In this document: positions 41,127-49,769 of the stretch, piece after piece | Numbering within the stretch: the first letter of the stretch is position 1 | How the letters are laid out: each line of letters opens with the position of its first letter | Source: CBDFHF01 sp965247565 | GTDB taxonomy: Bacteria; Pseudomonadota; Gammaproteobacteria; Methylococcales; Methylomonadaceae | DNA length: 64,000 nucleotides | Reading direction: 5' to 3' | Assembly: GCA_965247565.1 (NCBI GenBank) | Contig: CBDFHF010000003.1 | Location: 62,001-126,000 of the forward strand | Translations under genes and position numbers: made by a program | The notes under the pieces: generated by a model | What the model was told of the DNA's origin: nothing | What the model saw: the letters and a program-made list of their open reading frames with translations, nothing else | Database searches by the model: none

Positions 41127-42989
41127 CTACCCCGCAAACGTTTTGACCTGCTCCAAAATTCCTTTGGTATCCAAGCCACAAAGCGCCAACAACTCCTCGC
41201 GTGTTCCTTGTTCGACAAAACTATCCGGCAGACCGATATTGAGTACTGGCATAAGGATTTTTTGGGCTTGCAGAAATTGATTAACCGCACTACCCGCGCC
41301 GCCCGAAAGCACGTTTTCTTCTAAAGTGACTATAACGTCATGGGTTTTTGCAATCTCCAAAATCAGTACCTCATCGAGCGGTTTCACAAAGCGCATGTTA
41401 GCTACCGTGGCATTGAGTTGCTTGCCCGCTTCCAGCGCTGGGGCAACCATGCTACCCCAAGCGAGCATGGCTATTCTGCTGCCCTGGTGTTTAACTTCAC
41501 CTTTGCCTAGCGGCAGGGCGGTCATGGCTTTTTGTACAGTAACTCCGGGGCCTTTGCCGCGCGGGTAACGCACGGAAGCGGGGCCTTCATGCAGAAAGCC
41601 GGTATAAAGCATCTGCCGACACTCATTTTCGTCAGCTGGTGCCATAATCAGCATGTTGGGAATGCAGCCTAAATAACTGTAGTCAAAGCTGCCAGCGTGG
41701 GTAGGTCCGTCAGGCCCCACCAGTCCTGCTCTATCGAGCGCGAACAACACGTCGAGATTTTGTAAAGCGACATCATGAATAAGCTGGTCGTAGGCGCGTT
41801 GCAAAAATGTGGAGTAAATTGCGACCACAGGTTTTGCACCCTGACAAGCCTGCCCCGCAGCCAGTGTTACAGCGTGTTGCTCGGCAATGGCGACATCAAA
41901 GTAGCGATCAGGATATTGCTCTGAAAATTTAACCAACCCCGAACCTTCGCGCATCGCTGGCGTAATGCCTAGTAACCGCTTGTCTTTTGCCGCCATATCA
42001 CAGAGCCAACTGCCAAACACTTCGGTATAAGTAGGGTGTGGAGAAGGCGCACTCTTGGGCAGACTGTCTTTGTCAGGATCAAATGCTGGCACGCCATGAT
42101 AGGCCAATGGATCTTTTTCAGCGGGGGCATAGCCTTTACCTTTTTTGGTGACGATATGCAAGAACCGAGGTCCAGTAATCCCTTTGAGATTTTCCAGAGT
42201 AGAAACTAGCATGTCCAGATCATGACCATCAATGGGACCAATATAATTGAAACCCAATTCTTCAAACAAAGTACCTGGCACCACCATCCCTTTGATGTGT
42301 TCTTCGGTTTTTCTGGCCAACTCCCAGACGCTAGGCATACTGCTTAGCGCTTTTTTACTTTCTGAACGAATCGATGAGTAGAATTTACTGGACAGAACTT
42401 TGGTCAGGTAGTTGTTCATGGCACCGACCGGCGGTGAAATGGACATATCGTTGTCGTTTAGGATAACGAGCAGATTAGCATCGATAGCCCCAGCGTGATT
42501 CATCGCTTCATACGCCATGCCGCCAGTAATACTGCCATCGCCGATAATGGCAACCATTTGTTTGTCTTCGCCTTTAAGGGAAGAGGCGATGGCCATACCC
42601 AAAGCCGCGCTAATGGAAGTACTGGAATGCCCTACTCCAAACGCATCATATTCACTTTCGGCACGACTGGGAAACGCAGACACACCGTTCCTACTCCGAA
42701 TGGTCGTCATGCGCTCTTTACGCCCCGTCAATATTTTGTGCGGATAAGCTTGATGTCCAACATCCCAAACCAGCTGGTCATTAGGTGTATCGAACACATA
42801 ATGCAAAGCAACCGTCAGCTCCACAGTACCTAAGCCAGCGGAAAAATGACCACCGGATACGCTTACCGTATGAGTCAGATACTCACGCAACTCTTTCGCT
42901 AACGGCTTTAGCTGATCTTTATCTAGCTTACGAACGTCAGCGGGAATATTTATGTCATTAAGCAACGGATAATTAGGTAATGTTTTCAT
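41127..42989 (-). CDS. dxs: 1-Deoxy-D-xylulose-5-phosphate synthase
   Basis: Dxs makes deoxyxylulose phosphate from pyruvate and glyceraldehyde-3-phosphate, the entry to the MEP isoprenoid pathway. The 620-residue thiamine-diphosphate enzyme shows VWDVGHQAYPHKILTGR, the TPP motif GDGSITGGMAYEAMNHAG...NDND, and the transketolase-like FDVAIAEQHAVTLAAG. It is the last gene of the hopanoid operon, 2 nt after copD, so precursor supply is transcriptionally linked to squalene and hopene formation. Confidence 0.97.
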   Translation of the reverse strand: MKTLPNYPLLNDINIPADVRKLDKDQLKPLAKELREYLTHTVSVSGGHFSAGLGTVELTVALHYVFDTPNDQLVWDVGHQAYPHKILTGRKERMTTIRSRNGVSAFPSRAESEYDAFGVGHSSTSISAALGMAIASSLKGEDKQMVAIIGDGSITGGMAYEAMNHAGAIDANLLVILNDNDMSISPPVGAMNNYLTKVLSSKFYSSIRSESKKALSSMPSVWELARKTEEHIKGMVVPGTLFEELGFNYIGPIDGHDLDMLVSTLENLKGITGPRFLHIVTKKGKGYAPAEKDPLAYHGVPAFDPDKDSLPKSAPSPHPTYTEVFGSWLCDMAAKDKRLLGITPAMREGSGLVKFSEQYPDRYFDVAIAEQHAVTLAAGQACQGAKPVVAIYSTFLQRAYDQLIHDVALQNLDVLFALDRAGLVGPDGPTHAGSFDYSYLGCIPNMLIMAPADENECRQMLYTGFLHEGPASVRYPRGKGPGVTVQKAMTALPLGKGEVKHQGSRIAMLAWGSMVAPALEAGKQLNATVANMRFVKPLDEVLILEIAKTHDVIVTLEENVLSGGAGSAVNQFLQAQKILMPVLNIGLPDSFVEQGTREELLALCGLDTKGILEQVKTFAG

Positions 42990-42991
42990 AA

Positions 42992-44656
42992 TTAGTAGAG
43001 TGGTTCGCGATAGAACATGAGGATGAGACCAATCTGGAATAAGGCCGCAACTGAAATAAAACCGGCAATGTCTTTACCCGGTTTGTCCAAGTTTAATTCC
43101 AGCCATCGACCACAGGCGAGAATAAGGGAGAACACGCCCATTAAGGTATGCCCCACCTGAATAAGAAAAGCGCTTTTAGCCTGAAAACCGACATGTGAAT
43201 GCGTGAGTAACATTAATCCACCAAATGCAGCCAATACCGGAAAAATATAAGGCAATCGAGTGTGCGCATTTTTCAGCATTCTAGCCCTGACTTCCATAAC
43301 TCCCAGTACAAACACCAACAAAGTGGCAATACGGTGCTGCAAAATTTCGCCATTATTAAAGGTACTTTCCCAAAACCCCAATGGACCCAGTGGCCAGGAT
43401 TCCGCATCGCTACGGAAAAATAAAAACACACCCAAACCGACAAATCCCAAAGGCCAATATTCAGTGAAATGCAGATATTTATCGATAAACGGCAATTTGC
43501 CTGTAGAAACCCTTAAATACGACAACATGGCAAAAAAACTCATCACTGTCAGAAATATCCCGGCGATATTGTGATTGTAATCTGACCAAGCGGTTGCTGC
43601 GGCAGATGGCACTTGACCAATAATTGCTACTCGTCCTGCCTCACCAGCTAATAATTCATCATGCGTTGGTGATGCGGTTCTGGGAATTCGGGGCGTGAAG
43701 GCATTGACTACCTCTTGCCAGCTCGCGGTTAGATTAGGGATGTCGATAGCCGGTGGCTGCGATGCTAAACTTGCTGCGGTGAATAATAACGCAACTAGAA
43801 TAGAAGTTTCGGCTTCTATGTAAAAAGGTACGCGCCTTGTTAAGGCGGTATCATTACCAGAACTACGCTGTAACTGAACAGCGTTTCGGTTTAATAAAGC
43901 AAAGCCTAGCGCAAGCCCCATCAAAATAATTTTTACCAGCAATAAGTTTCCATATCCGGTACCGATAAATCCATTCCAGGAATCAATATATTGCAGCGCA
44001 ATCGGTAAGCCGGAAATCAAAATCATACTCACGGAAACCACACCAAACACAGAAAACCGGTGCAGTAATTGAACCCATATAGTAGCTGGAACACTTTCAT
44101 CACGCCGCAAAAACCATACATTAACCAACTGAAAAATTCCGCCTACCCAGGCCGCGGCAGCAAGCTGGTGAATGATGGTTAATGACATCAAGATGAAACG
44201 ATTATCAAATCGCCCTGCCGCATGCACCAGCCACGCCCCGGAAACAATCATTGGCACCGCCATGTAACTTGCCGTAACCCAGTGCTGCTTAGAGAAAGGA
44301 TGCTGCCGTAAATACTGATAACAGTAACCCGCCAACAACAACGTTAAAACCGCCCGCACGATACCACCAATAAACTGTGTGGTGCTGGCAAATTCTGGAA
44401 ACGGCCAACGGTTTAATATCGCTGCCATCAACCAGATTTTAAGGATAATTTTAAAAACTTGGGCGGCCACCAACCAAAATCCACCTGTGTAAATGAGTTT
44501 AATGGTTCTGTGCAGCAAAACATCGTTATAGCTATGTTGAGCTTGCCAAGGCTTTAATAAAAAAAGTCCCCAAAACAACCCGCCAATCAGCAGGCAAAAG
44601 CAGATCAGATCAAATCCACCAATCAAAGAATCAAGAAAATCAGCAATCCCAGCCAT
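42992..44656 (-). CDS. copD: CopD-family copper transport membrane protein
   Basis: The roughly 554-residue protein has 12 or more membrane helices. Residues 1-310 are a CopD-type region (LIGGLFWGLFLLKPWQAQ, IHQLAAAAWVGGIFQLVNVWFL), and the C-terminal 230 residues add more helices with His-rich segments (LTHSHVGFQ, IQVGHTLMG). CopD is thought to import copper with CopC. The start is the ATG at 44656 or an in-frame GTG at 44662. It lies between copC (about 10 nt) and dxs (2 nt). Confidence 0.85.
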   Translation of the reverse strand: MAGIADFLDSLIGGFDLICFCLLIGGLFWGLFLLKPWQAQHSYNDVLLHRTIKLIYTGGFWLVAAQVFKIILKIWLMAAILNRWPFPEFASTTQFIGGIVRAVLTLLLAGYCYQYLRQHPFSKQHWVTASYMAVPMIVSGAWLVHAAGRFDNRFILMSLTIIHQLAAAAWVGGIFQLVNVWFLRRDESVPATIWVQLLHRFSVFGVVSVSMILISGLPIALQYIDSWNGFIGTGYGNLLLVKIILMGLALGFALLNRNAVQLQRSSGNDTALTRRVPFYIEAETSILVALLFTAASLASQPPAIDIPNLTASWQEVVNAFTPRIPRTASPTHDELLAGEAGRVAIIGQVPSAAATAWSDYNHNIAGIFLTVMSFFAMLSYLRVSTGKLPFIDKYLHFTEYWPLGFVGLGVFLFFRSDAESWPLGPLGFWESTFNNGEILQHRIATLLVFVLGVMEVRARMLKNAHTRLPYIFPVLAAFGGLMLLTHSHVGFQAKSAFLIQVGHTLMGVFSLILACGRWLELNLDKPGKDIAGFISVAALFQIGLILMFYREPLY

Positions 44657-44665
44657 CTGCACAAC

Positions 44666-45013
44666 CTAGGGCGAAACTGAAAAATGGATTACGTCTTCGG
44701 TCAAATGGCCGTCAGCCGCAAATACTTTAAATCTGAGCGCATACTCGCCAGCATCTAAAGCAGGAATATGCACAATAATTTGCCCTTGTTTACTACCAGT
44801 ATCCGCCGTCAATAATTCATGTTTATCGCCTTTTCTCACCAAAAATATTTGCGACAAACCCAATTCAATTTTGGAGTTAAAAAAAATCTCTACCTTATCG
44901 GGTTTCTGGGCATGGATCGGCGTTACTTTTAGTGAATACTTAGTAACGACTGCGTGAGCAAATGCCTCAGGACTCAAACAAATGAATAGAATAATTAAAA
45001 CCAGCTTTTTCAT
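44666..45013 (-). CDS. copC: Periplasmic copper-binding protein CopC
   Basis: The 115-residue protein has a signal peptide ending AFA before His20, so the mature protein starts HAVVTKYSL. An N-terminal His with a second His and Asp in AADGHLTEDV forms the Cu(II) site of the CopC beta-barrel. It is followed by copD, and lies 11 nt downstream of hpnO within the hopanoid operon. Copper handling is central in methanotrophs, whose particulate methane monooxygenase sits in intracytoplasmic membranes. Confidence 0.9.
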   Translation of the reverse strand: MKKLVLIILFICLSPEAFAHAVVTKYSLKVTPIHAQKPDKVEIFFNSKIELGLSQIFLVRKGDKHELLTADTGSKQGQIIVHIPALDAGEYALRFKVFAADGHLTEDVIHFSVSP

Positions 45014-45024
45014 AATCTTCCAGA

Positions 45025-46416
45025 TCAGTTCCCCGTTTTTCCTTTTAAAGCGTGCCCGGCCAGATTTTTACCTAAGTCCCAAATTGAGCCAGGCACTTGA
45101 TGTGTATCAGCAATAGTTTTATCAAACGCGCTAACAATATGATCACGATCTTTAGTGGTTAGATTTAATGGTGGCAACAGTTTAACTACATTCATACCAT
45201 GCCCTGCCACTTGGGTGAGAATATGATGTTCTTTAAATAAAGGGATGGTAATCATTTGGCAGAACAGACCTTTATTGGCTGCCTCCAACATGGCCCAAGC
45301 GGCTTTTAAAGTCAGGCTTTTTGGCGACTTAAACTCGATGGCAATCATCATGCCTTTGCCGCGAGCTTCTTTTAAAAACTCGTATTTACCCGCTAATGCA
45401 TGGAGACTATTAATAATTTCGGTACCGATCTTAGCGCTATTTTCGACCAGCTTTTCTTCTTTCATGACATGCAACGTCGCTAGTCCTGCCGCCATCGCCA
45501 TGTTATTTTTAGCAAAAGTAGAACCATGCACGACAGCCCTATCCATTCGGTTGTAAACGGTATCCATTATCTTTTGAGTCATTGCTACTGCACCAACCGG
45601 TACAAAGCCACCCGATAACGCCTTCGCCATACAAATCATATCCGGTTGGACATTCCAGTGATCTATCGCCCAAAACTTGCCGGTACGACCTAAGCCAGTC
45701 TGTACTTCATCTGCCACAAATAAAGTACCGTATTTTTTGCAGAGTCGTTGTACCTCGGGCAAATAATTATCCTCCGGCAAATTAACACCCTTACCTTGCA
45801 CTGGTTCAACGATAAAAGCAGCAATATCCTTATTACTCAAAGCATTTTCTAAGGCGACTAAGTCATTAAAGGGTACTGAAATACACCCTGGCAAAAACGG
45901 CCCAAAACCTTCGCGAAAAATGTTTTCACCAACCAGCGACAATGACCCCATAGTTAACCCATGATAGCCATGATCGCAAAATACGATTTTTTCTCGCTTA
46001 GTGGTGTAGCGGGCGAATTTGATTGCCGCTTCAACAGCTTCGGTTCCAGAATTACAGAAGAACATTTTATTGATGTTTTCCGGCGTGGTCTTCAATAACT
46101 CTTGAGCCAATAAGCCACTGAGCAATGACACGTCCAGCTGTACTAAATTAGGCAATTCCAGATCTAAGGTTTCTTTCAAGGCATTAATGACTGTCGGATG
46201 ATTTCTGCCAACCGCAAACACACCAAATCCGCTAAGCAAGTCCAGGTATTCGGTACCATCCTGATCATACAGATATTGCCCAAGCGCTCTTTTATAGTGC
46301 CGGTCATAGCCTATAGTCTTTAACACGCGCACCATTTGGTTGTTCAAATACTGCTCATACAACTCAAACTTATCAGTACTGTGTTGAGCAAAAAGTTCAG
46401 CGATACTAAAAGTCAT
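45025..46416 (-). CDS. hpnO: Hopanoid aminotransferase HpnO (class III)
   Basis: HpnO installs the terminal amino group of aminobacteriohopanepolyols. The 463-residue PLP enzyme of aminotransferase class III has FCNSGTEAVEAAIKFAR, the aspartate in LFVADEVQTGLGRTG and the PLP lysine in MCMAKALSGGF-type context (MAKALSGGFVPVGA). Position within a run of hopanoid genes, 15 nt after hpnN, favours HpnO over ornithine aminotransferase. A long C-terminal tail (LAGHALKGKTGN) is typical of this subgroup by recall. Confidence 0.9.
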   Translation of the reverse strand: MTFSIAELFAQHSTDKFELYEQYLNNQMVRVLKTIGYDRHYKRALGQYLYDQDGTEYLDLLSGFGVFAVGRNHPTVINALKETLDLELPNLVQLDVSLLSGLLAQELLKTTPENINKMFFCNSGTEAVEAAIKFARYTTKREKIVFCDHGYHGLTMGSLSLVGENIFREGFGPFLPGCISVPFNDLVALENALSNKDIAAFIVEPVQGKGVNLPEDNYLPEVQRLCKKYGTLFVADEVQTGLGRTGKFWAIDHWNVQPDMICMAKALSGGFVPVGAVAMTQKIMDTVYNRMDRAVVHGSTFAKNNMAMAAGLATLHVMKEEKLVENSAKIGTEIINSLHALAGKYEFLKEARGKGMMIAIEFKSPKSLTLKAAWAMLEAANKGLFCQMITIPLFKEHHILTQVAGHGMNVVKLLPPLNLTTKDRDHIVSAFDKTIADTHQVPGSIWDLGKNLAGHALKGKTGN

Positions 46417-46431
46417 GGGTACCTCAAAAAG

Positions 46432-49047
46432 TTAAATTCTTTTGCCGCTAAATGCCGGCAAAACAATCAAAGAACAAACTACTGTAAAAAAAAGGCCAAT
46501 CGCTAACAACAAGCCCATGCTCGCTACGCCTTGATGCGAAGTAAAAGCTAAACTAGAAAAGCTACATAATGTCGTTATCGACGCAAAAATGATGCCCCGT
46601 GTGGTGCTAGTTTGCAGTAGATTTTCGCTTTCATTTAAATTGAAATGCAGTTTATGCATGATCAGGATACTGCTATCGATACCCATACCCAATAACAGAG
46701 GCAAGGCAATAATGTTAGCGAAGTTAAAAGAGCTACCCAACAATACGTTGGTTGCCCCGGTCAATAAGGCGGCAAGTGACAACGGCATTATGATGAGTAG
46801 TGCATGCCATAGATTTCTATAAATGAGCAGCAATAAAAGAAAAATAGCAGCAAAGGCACCGCTAAATGCTTGGGTAAATGCATCCACTACGGCACGTCCC
46901 GAGGCATGATTAGCCACCGGCAAGCCGGATACCGTGTTATCGACTGTTTGCACCTGGGCAACAAATTCTTTCTGATTTTTGGTAATATTTTGGTCTTTTT
47001 CTGGAGTAATCAGAACTTTGTATAAACCATCGGCACTGAGCCAATGCGATCGAATACTTTCAGGTAAGTCCGACAAACCGAAAGCGGTGGCGTTCAAACT
47101 GGTACGCAGCCGTTCCATAGTATGGGGCAGCAAACCTAACATATTCTGCTCCAGCAACAAATAAGCGGCTGTGGGATTTGGCGTGCCCTCTGCTTGTTTT
47201 ATAAATGCCTCGATTCGTTGTTGCAACTGTTTCAATGTAGCGACTGGTGCATTGGTAGTTTGCTGAGCAATAGCCTTCTTCAGATCTTCGTTGAACTTCA
47301 TCAACGCTGCTTTTTGATTAGTATTTTCTGCTAGTTGCGAACTAAAGTTTTCTAATTGGTTACCGAGAATAATACTCAAATCATCGATAGTGGCTAGCTT
47401 TCCCTCTTGATCTTTTGCGACAAAGCTAGCCAAGGTAATCGTTTCGTGTACCGCAGGCAACTTTTCCATTTTCGCAGCTAAATTCTGCGCATCTTCGACA
47501 TTAGTCGTCAACCCTGTTAATGAAAAGGGAGATTCCGTTTTAGATTTTAGTAGCTCCTTTATAGTACTAACCGACTCGCTCTTTGGGTCCCTCATGTTAA
47601 TGGGGTCAGAGTCAAAGGACAGTTTGGTCAAAACAAAACAACTCCCTATTGCTAGGAAAATGGAAATTATTTTGATAGATTTTGAAAAATGAAACGGCAA
47701 AGTCACTAAAAATGCCGGCGAAAATGAAGAACGTATAGGTTTTGGGTTATTAACTGGAAACACACAAAGTAAAGCGGGTAGAACCGTTAACGAAATTAAT
47801 AATCCGATGAAAATACCACCACCAGAAATGATCCCTAATTCAGAAACGCCTGCATAGTCTGTCGGTATAAAAGCCAAAAAACCGATCACCGTCGACAACG
47901 CACATAAAAACAAGGAGGAGCCTACGCCTTTGAGGCTGTATCGGATAGCATTTATGTTAGAAAAACCCTGCGCTTTGCGTTCTCGATAGTAAAGACAAAT
48001 ATGGATTGCATAATCAACCCCTAACCCAATATATAAGCTAGCAAAAGCAACAGAAATCACATTCAGGTGGCCAACCGAAATGGCTGCGAAGCCCGCTGTA
48101 AAAATAAGCCCCATCCCTAATACGATGTAGGTTGAAATTAGCAATTTAACAGAGCGCAATCCTATCCATTGGATAACGCAGACCAAAATGGCCGATGCAA
48201 TACCGGAAATTTCCGCTCCATTACTGACGCTTTCCAATTCCTCATGTTCTAAAGCGGTTTCGCCGGTTATCCGAACTCTAACAGAAGAGTTTTCAGCCAT
48301 AACCTCTTTACTTGCCGCTCGTGCTGCCGATAAAGCGACTTCGGCAGGCAACATTTCATTAAAGTTCATTTTCGGCTTAACAACTACAAGGGTCCGGTTA
48401 GTGTCCGTATTCAGTCTGTTCTCTGCCAATAAATTTTGCCAAGACAAACGCTTGGACTTTCCATTAAGCTGATCGTTTAGATTGCCGTCAATCGCAATCA
48501 GCAATGGGTTTAGATCCATAGGTAATGATTGATCGTGCTTATCCAACGCCAGACTGATAATGCCGAATAAACCTTCCAGACTATAGTTTTGGGCTAGATG
48601 GCCGATAAATGGCTGTGCATCGGTCAGCTTTTGGGCCAAATCGTCAAGATCCGCAGGTTCCAAATACAACAATGCTTGTTGCCTGAAAAAATCGTTTTCA
48701 TTAGGTATATAAACAGCATCAAACCGATCTGTTTGTTTACTTAGTAATGCGGCGAGCTTGATACTGGCCTTAGAAGTTTCCTCCGGAGTTTCGGCTTCTA
48801 CAACCAAAATCGCCGTGGCCGCCTCATGGGGAAAGGCCTTATCAATACGCTTTTGATTTTTCTGAAACGGCAAATCGGGCGATAGCATTTCAGAGGTATT
48901 GGTATTGATGGTTAAGTTTTGATACGTGTAATAAGCGGTATACCCACAAAACAAAAAAGAAAACAATAAGATAGCCCAAGGAAAGCGCACAATTTGCAGC
49001 TGGCACCATGGAAATATTTTGGCGAAGAATGGTTTTTTCTTAGTCAT
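46432..49047 (-). CDS. hpnN: Hopanoid-associated RND transporter HpnN
   Basis: HpnN is an MMPL-type RND protein that moves hopanoids to the outer membrane. The 871-residue protein has an N-terminal helix, two blocks of about five to six membrane helices (about residues 270-430 and 720-870) and large periplasmic loops. Typical segments are SVAFASLYIGLGVDYAIHICLYYRERKA and ALPLLLGMGIDSSILIMHKL (each with the RND helix-4 acidic residue). It overlaps hpnG by 4 nt. The mlaC/mlaA genes across the hpnH promoter could act with it in lipid traffic. Confidence 0.93.
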   Translation of the reverse strand: MTKKKPFFAKIFPWCQLQIVRFPWAILLFSFLFCGYTAYYTYQNLTINTNTSEMLSPDLPFQKNQKRIDKAFPHEAATAILVVEAETPEETSKASIKLAALLSKQTDRFDAVYIPNENDFFRQQALLYLEPADLDDLAQKLTDAQPFIGHLAQNYSLEGLFGIISLALDKHDQSLPMDLNPLLIAIDGNLNDQLNGKSKRLSWQNLLAENRLNTDTNRTLVVVKPKMNFNEMLPAEVALSAARAASKEVMAENSSVRVRITGETALEHEELESVSNGAEISGIASAILVCVIQWIGLRSVKLLISTYIVLGMGLIFTAGFAAISVGHLNVISVAFASLYIGLGVDYAIHICLYYRERKAQGFSNINAIRYSLKGVGSSLFLCALSTVIGFLAFIPTDYAGVSELGIISGGGIFIGLLISLTVLPALLCVFPVNNPKPIRSSFSPAFLVTLPFHFSKSIKIISIFLAIGSCFVLTKLSFDSDPINMRDPKSESVSTIKELLKSKTESPFSLTGLTTNVEDAQNLAAKMEKLPAVHETITLASFVAKDQEGKLATIDDLSIILGNQLENFSSQLAENTNQKAALMKFNEDLKKAIAQQTTNAPVATLKQLQQRIEAFIKQAEGTPNPTAAYLLLEQNMLGLLPHTMERLRTSLNATAFGLSDLPESIRSHWLSADGLYKVLITPEKDQNITKNQKEFVAQVQTVDNTVSGLPVANHASGRAVVDAFTQAFSGAFAAIFLLLLLIYRNLWHALLIIMPLSLAALLTGATNVLLGSSFNFANIIALPLLLGMGIDSSILIMHKLHFNLNESENLLQTSTTRGIIFASITTLCSFSSLAFTSHQGVASMGLLLAIGLFFTVVCSLIVLPAFSGKRI

Positions 49048-49769
49048 GCGTAAGAAGTAGTCACGTTAGAATTGGCGATTCCATCCAACTGCCGGGCAAC
49101 TGTGTGCAAAGTTTTTTTTGCAGCTTGAAAATATAAGCCTAACTTAATTAAGTCTGGCAGCTCGCCTGGATGTCCTGCAAGAAAAATTAATAATTTGCTT
49201 AACACCACATCGCCATCGGCATTTAGCGCATAGCTAACGGCTCTCGGCAAATTCATGGTGGCTGGATCGGCAATAGTGCGCAATATTAAGAAAGGCAGGC
49301 CATATTGCTCAGCAACTCTTGCAATAGCGGCGCTTTCCATATCCAGCGCAATAGCCGTTGTTTCCTTATGTATCCGTTGTTTTTCCTGACTAGATGAAAC
49401 AAGATGCTCACTTTCCGCTAAAGTTCCGGTATAGATGGACAAATTATCAGGCAAATGATTTTTTGCTGCATCAAGCCAAACTCGGCTAGTATTGATAAGG
49501 CGACCATCTGAAGTCACCAAAGCATCGGCTAAAACCAAATCTCCCGGTTTTAAATCCTGACTAAGCGCAGCGGCGCAGCCCCAGCTTATTAACTGACTTG
49601 CGCCATTTGACACTAGCAATTCAGCGGCACGAATCGCATTTTTACTACCTGCCCCCGAAAACGCAACGATAGTTTTATCGTTAATGCCTTTGCAACTGCC
49701 TTTTGCAATCTTTACAGTTGTGATGCTGGCTAGTTCCTCGGGTAAAGCAACTACGATCCCAGTGATCAC
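49044..49769 (-). CDS. hpnG: Adenosylhopane nucleosidase/phosphorylase HpnG
   Basis: HpnG removes adenine from adenosylhopane to give ribosylhopane. The 241-residue protein belongs to the nucleoside phosphorylase/MTA nucleosidase superfamily: IVALPEELASI, AFSGAGSKNAIRAAELL, SWGCAAALSQDLKPGDLVLAD, and the substrate-binding ALDMESAAIARVAEQYG. It overlaps shc upstream and hpnN downstream by 4 nt each, so all three are translationally coupled. Confidence 0.92.
   Translation of the reverse strand: MITGIVVALPEELASITTVKIAKGSCKGINDKTIVAFSGAGSKNAIRAAELLVSNGASQLISWGCAAALSQDLKPGDLVLADALVTSDGRLINTSRVWLDAAKNHLPDNLSIYTGTLAESEHLVSSSQEKQRIHKETTAIALDMESAAIARVAEQYGLPFLILRTIADPATMNLPRAVSYALNADGDVVLSKLLIFLAGHPGELPDLIKLGLYFQAAKKTLHTVARQLDGIANSNVTTSYA

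Noticed and set aside
47590..47625. TTAATGGGGTCAGAGTCAAAGG resembling a transposon-end or REP sequence, with a partial echo near 14380
   Set aside because: At 47.6 kb it is inside the conserved hpnN coding frame and encodes normal protein sequence; the other match is short.
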